Origin: Nitrospiraceae bacterium
GTDB taxonomy: Bacteria > Nitrospirota > Nitrospiria > Nitrospirales > Nitrospiraceae
Assembly (NCBI GenBank): GCA_025934615.1
Contig: JAICXS010000125.1
Location: 1-6,256 of the forward strand
Length of the DNA: 6,256 nucleotides
Direction: 5' to 3'
In this document: positions 5,328 through 6,256 of the stretch, in pieces
Layout: each line of letters opens with the position of its first letter
Position numbering within the stretch: the first letter of the stretch is position 1
Notes under the pieces: generated by a model
The model's input: the letters and a program-made list of their open reading frames with translations, nothing else
Database searches by the model: none
Told to the model about the DNA's origin: nothing
Program-made: the position numbers and the translations under genes

Positions 5328-5353
5328 AACGAACCTGGCGGTGCTTTTTCATC
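5239..5353. repeat. 115-bp fold-back intergenic element (REP/MITE-like), possible terminator
   Basis: The outer arms (5239-5256, beginning GATCAAAAGGCCACC, and 5334-5353, CCTGGCGGTGCTTTTTCATC) are imperfect inverted copies. At the exact centre is a 7-bp perfect stem, TGTACCC (5287-5293)/GGGTACA (5299-5305), with loop GCTGG. Both the arms and the apex are centred on 5296, so the whole unit folds as one long hairpin with a loosely paired middle. The right arm carries TTTTT, so on the plus strand it may work as a terminator between the PilZ and export genes, or as a leader structure of the latter. The look is that of a non-coding palindromic repeat, possibly spread around the genome by a transposase acting elsewhere. 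A 104-codon frame crossing it (5074-5388) is best explained as an artefact of the repeat. Confidence 0.68.
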
Positions 5354-5399
5354 ACCCGTTTAACGACAATGGTACATCGCAGGGGTAAGGCCCATGGTC

Positions 5400-5405
5400 A
5401 GGAGG
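5400..5405 (+). promoter_or_regulatory. Ribosome binding site of the first export gene
   Basis: AGGAGG, 5 nt before the ATG at 5411-5413. It selects this ATG over an upstream in-frame ATG (5306) that would start inside the fold-back repeat and put a long basic stretch before the signal peptide. Confidence 0.88.
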
Positions 5406-5410
5406 CAAGT

Positions 5411-6112
5411 ATGAGTCGCCTATTAATGTGGAGTGTGACAACCGGTCTCTGCATAGGGCTCTCGGCTGGAGGAGCATTCGCCCAGCAGGCAATTCCTGCT
5501 GCGTCCAAATCGCCCGCACCGGCACAGCCATCGAACGTACCCGGTGCCGGGCCCCTTCTGTCTCCTCAAACGGCGGAGAAGTCGTCCTTAATTGTAACGA
5601 AAGAGTACATCATCGGCCCAGAAGACGTGTTGGAGATTACGGTCTGGCGCAATCAGGACTTATCAAAAGTTGTAGCCGTACGACCGGATGGGCGGATTTC
5701 CATGCCGCTGATCGGCGATGTGACCGCGGTAGGCAGAACGCCTTCGCAACTGACAGAAGAGATCGCCTCAAGGCTCAAAGAATTCAAAGAGAATCCCTCC
5801 ATTGCGATCGTTGTCAAGGAGGTGAACAGCTATGCCGTTTTTATACTCGGTGAGGTGCAAAAGCCGGGGAAATACCCGCTCAAAAGCAAGACAACGTTGT
5901 TGCAAGGCATTACGATCGCCGGTGGATTCACGCCAACGGCCGCGCGCAACAAAATGGTCCTCTTTCGATTCCTCGATAGCGGGGCAGGTGATGAACGGAT
6001 GAAGGCAAGTTACGACGATATCGTTCTGCGGGACGGTTCTCGTCAGAATGTAGAACTCAAGCCTGGAGACACGGTCGTGGTTCCAGCGGAAACAATGGTG
6101 TTAATGCCATGA
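5411..6112 (+). CDS. Polysaccharide biosynthesis/export protein (Wza/KpsD-like, Poly_export + SLBB), 233 aa
   Basis: Outer-membrane polysaccharide export (OPX) family protein, thought to help pass a capsular or exopolysaccharide chain through the periplasm and outer membrane. Residues 1-24 are a Sec signal peptide ending AFA before QQ; there is no lipobox Cys, so the mature protein should be soluble or membrane-associated rather than lipidated. A Pro/Ala-rich linker (25-60) leads to the Poly_export domain (about 66-137: YIIGPEDVLEITVWRNQDLS, VRPDGRISMPLIGDV, and the SQLTEEIASRLKEF helix). One SLBB domain follows (about 140-190: YAVFILGEVQKPGKYPL, LLQGITIAGGFTPTA), then a short end region with the family's LKPGDTVVVP. 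At 233 aa it lacks the extra SLBB domains and membrane-spanning helix of E. coli Wza (about 380 aa). The next gene overlaps its stop by ATGA, so they are translated together. Confidence 0.94.
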   Translation: MSRLLMWSVTTGLCIGLSAGGAFAQQAIPAASKSPAPAQPSNVPGAGPLLSPQTAEKSSLIVTKEYIIGPEDVLEITVWRNQDLSKVVAVRPDGRISMPLIGDVTAVGRTPSQLTEEIASRLKEFKENPSIAIVVKEVNSYAVFILGEVQKPGKYPLKSKTTLLQGITIAGGFTPTAARNKMVLFRFLDSGAGDERMKASYDDIVLRDGSRQNVELKPGDTVVVPAETMVLMP

Positions 6113-6256
6113 ACGTGAGCCGATTTACACAACACGCTTCATTGTTCCTCTCAGTATTACTGATGGTTAGCGTCCAAGGATGCACAACCCATCAAAAAAG
6201 CATCGCAAAAGATACAGTCCAGAGCAATGATTTCTTGCTGGGCCCTGAAGACGTAC
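6109..6256 (+). CDS. Second polysaccharide export protein, lipoprotein type (5' part only)
   Basis: The ATG at 6109-6111 overlaps the TGA of the preceding gene (ATGA), which points to translational coupling; there is no strong ribosome site of its own. Forty-nine codons are visible before the right edge. Residues 1-24 form a lipoprotein signal peptide with lipobox V-Q-G-C25, so the mature protein would carry lipid on C25; the residue after it is Thr, not Asp, which favours outer-membrane sorting if the E. coli Lol rule applies. After a polar linker the sequence reads FLLGPEDV at the edge. This matches the start of the Poly_export domain in the upstream gene (IIGPEDVLEI), so the two are tandem members of one family, one periplasmic and one lipidated. 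The assignment rests on that short match and on context. Confidence 0.85.
   Translation, partial: MNVSRFTQHASLFLSVLLMVSVQGCTTHQKSIAKDTVQSNDFLLGPEDV

Noticed and set aside
5074..5388. 104-codon plus-strand frame overlapping PilZ and the fold-back repeat
   Set aside because: It begins in another frame inside the PilZ gene and its Arg-rich C-terminal half is the translation of the repeat element; no ribosome site.
5141..5410. Sigma-54 type (-24/-12) promoter for the export genes
   Set aside because: I looked for GG-N10-GC matches before the export gene and found only spacings that are off by one or that lack the GC.
5428..5853. 141-codon frame inside the first export gene
   Set aside because: It is out of frame with the clearly recognisable Poly_export/SLBB protein and has no domain of its own.

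Overview
The window looks like chromosomal DNA of a Gram-negative bacterium, most likely a member of the genus Nitrospira or a close relative. This rests on the overall look of the proteins (a short RecQ with a C-terminal zinc cluster, a PAS-like/LuxR regulator, a PilZ protein and Wza-type export proteins), the moderate GC content and a fold-back intergenic repeat. It is an inference, not a proven assignment. Signal peptides, a lipobox and outer-membrane polysaccharide export proteins indicate a diderm cell.

Layout. Positions 1-4309 carry five genes, all on the minus strand. They are a hemerythrin (HHE) protein cut by the left edge (1-518), a small secreted protein of unknown function (573-977), a stand-alone response-regulator receiver (1226-1663), a RecQ-family helicase (1869-3374) and a PAS-like/LuxR-type transcription regulator (3689-4309). 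A divergent intergenic region follows (4310-4756). After it the plus strand carries a PilZ-domain protein (4757-5140), a periplasmic polysaccharide export protein (5411-6112) and the start of a second, lipoprotein-type export protein (6109 to the right edge). The last two overlap by ATGA.

How the genes may work together. The right third reads as the entrance to an exopolysaccharide locus: a DNA-binding regulator diverges from a PilZ (possible c-di-GMP receptor) gene, and two Wza/KpsD-like export genes follow. The left part is housekeeping or stress-related (oxygen- or iron-binding hemerythrin, DNA repair helicase, receiver) and shows no clear functional link to the right part. The hemerythrin and the secreted-protein gene are 54 bp apart and may be cotranscribed.

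Non-coding highlights. A 115-bp fold-back element (5239-5353) sits between the PilZ and export genes. A 36-bp near-perfect palindrome (3576-3611) follows the LuxR-type gene and is a likely terminator. A 13-bp tandem duplication lies at 1777-1802, and several short inverted repeats around the LuxR-type gene may be operators. I see no RNA genes, CRISPR array, insertion sequence or phage gene.
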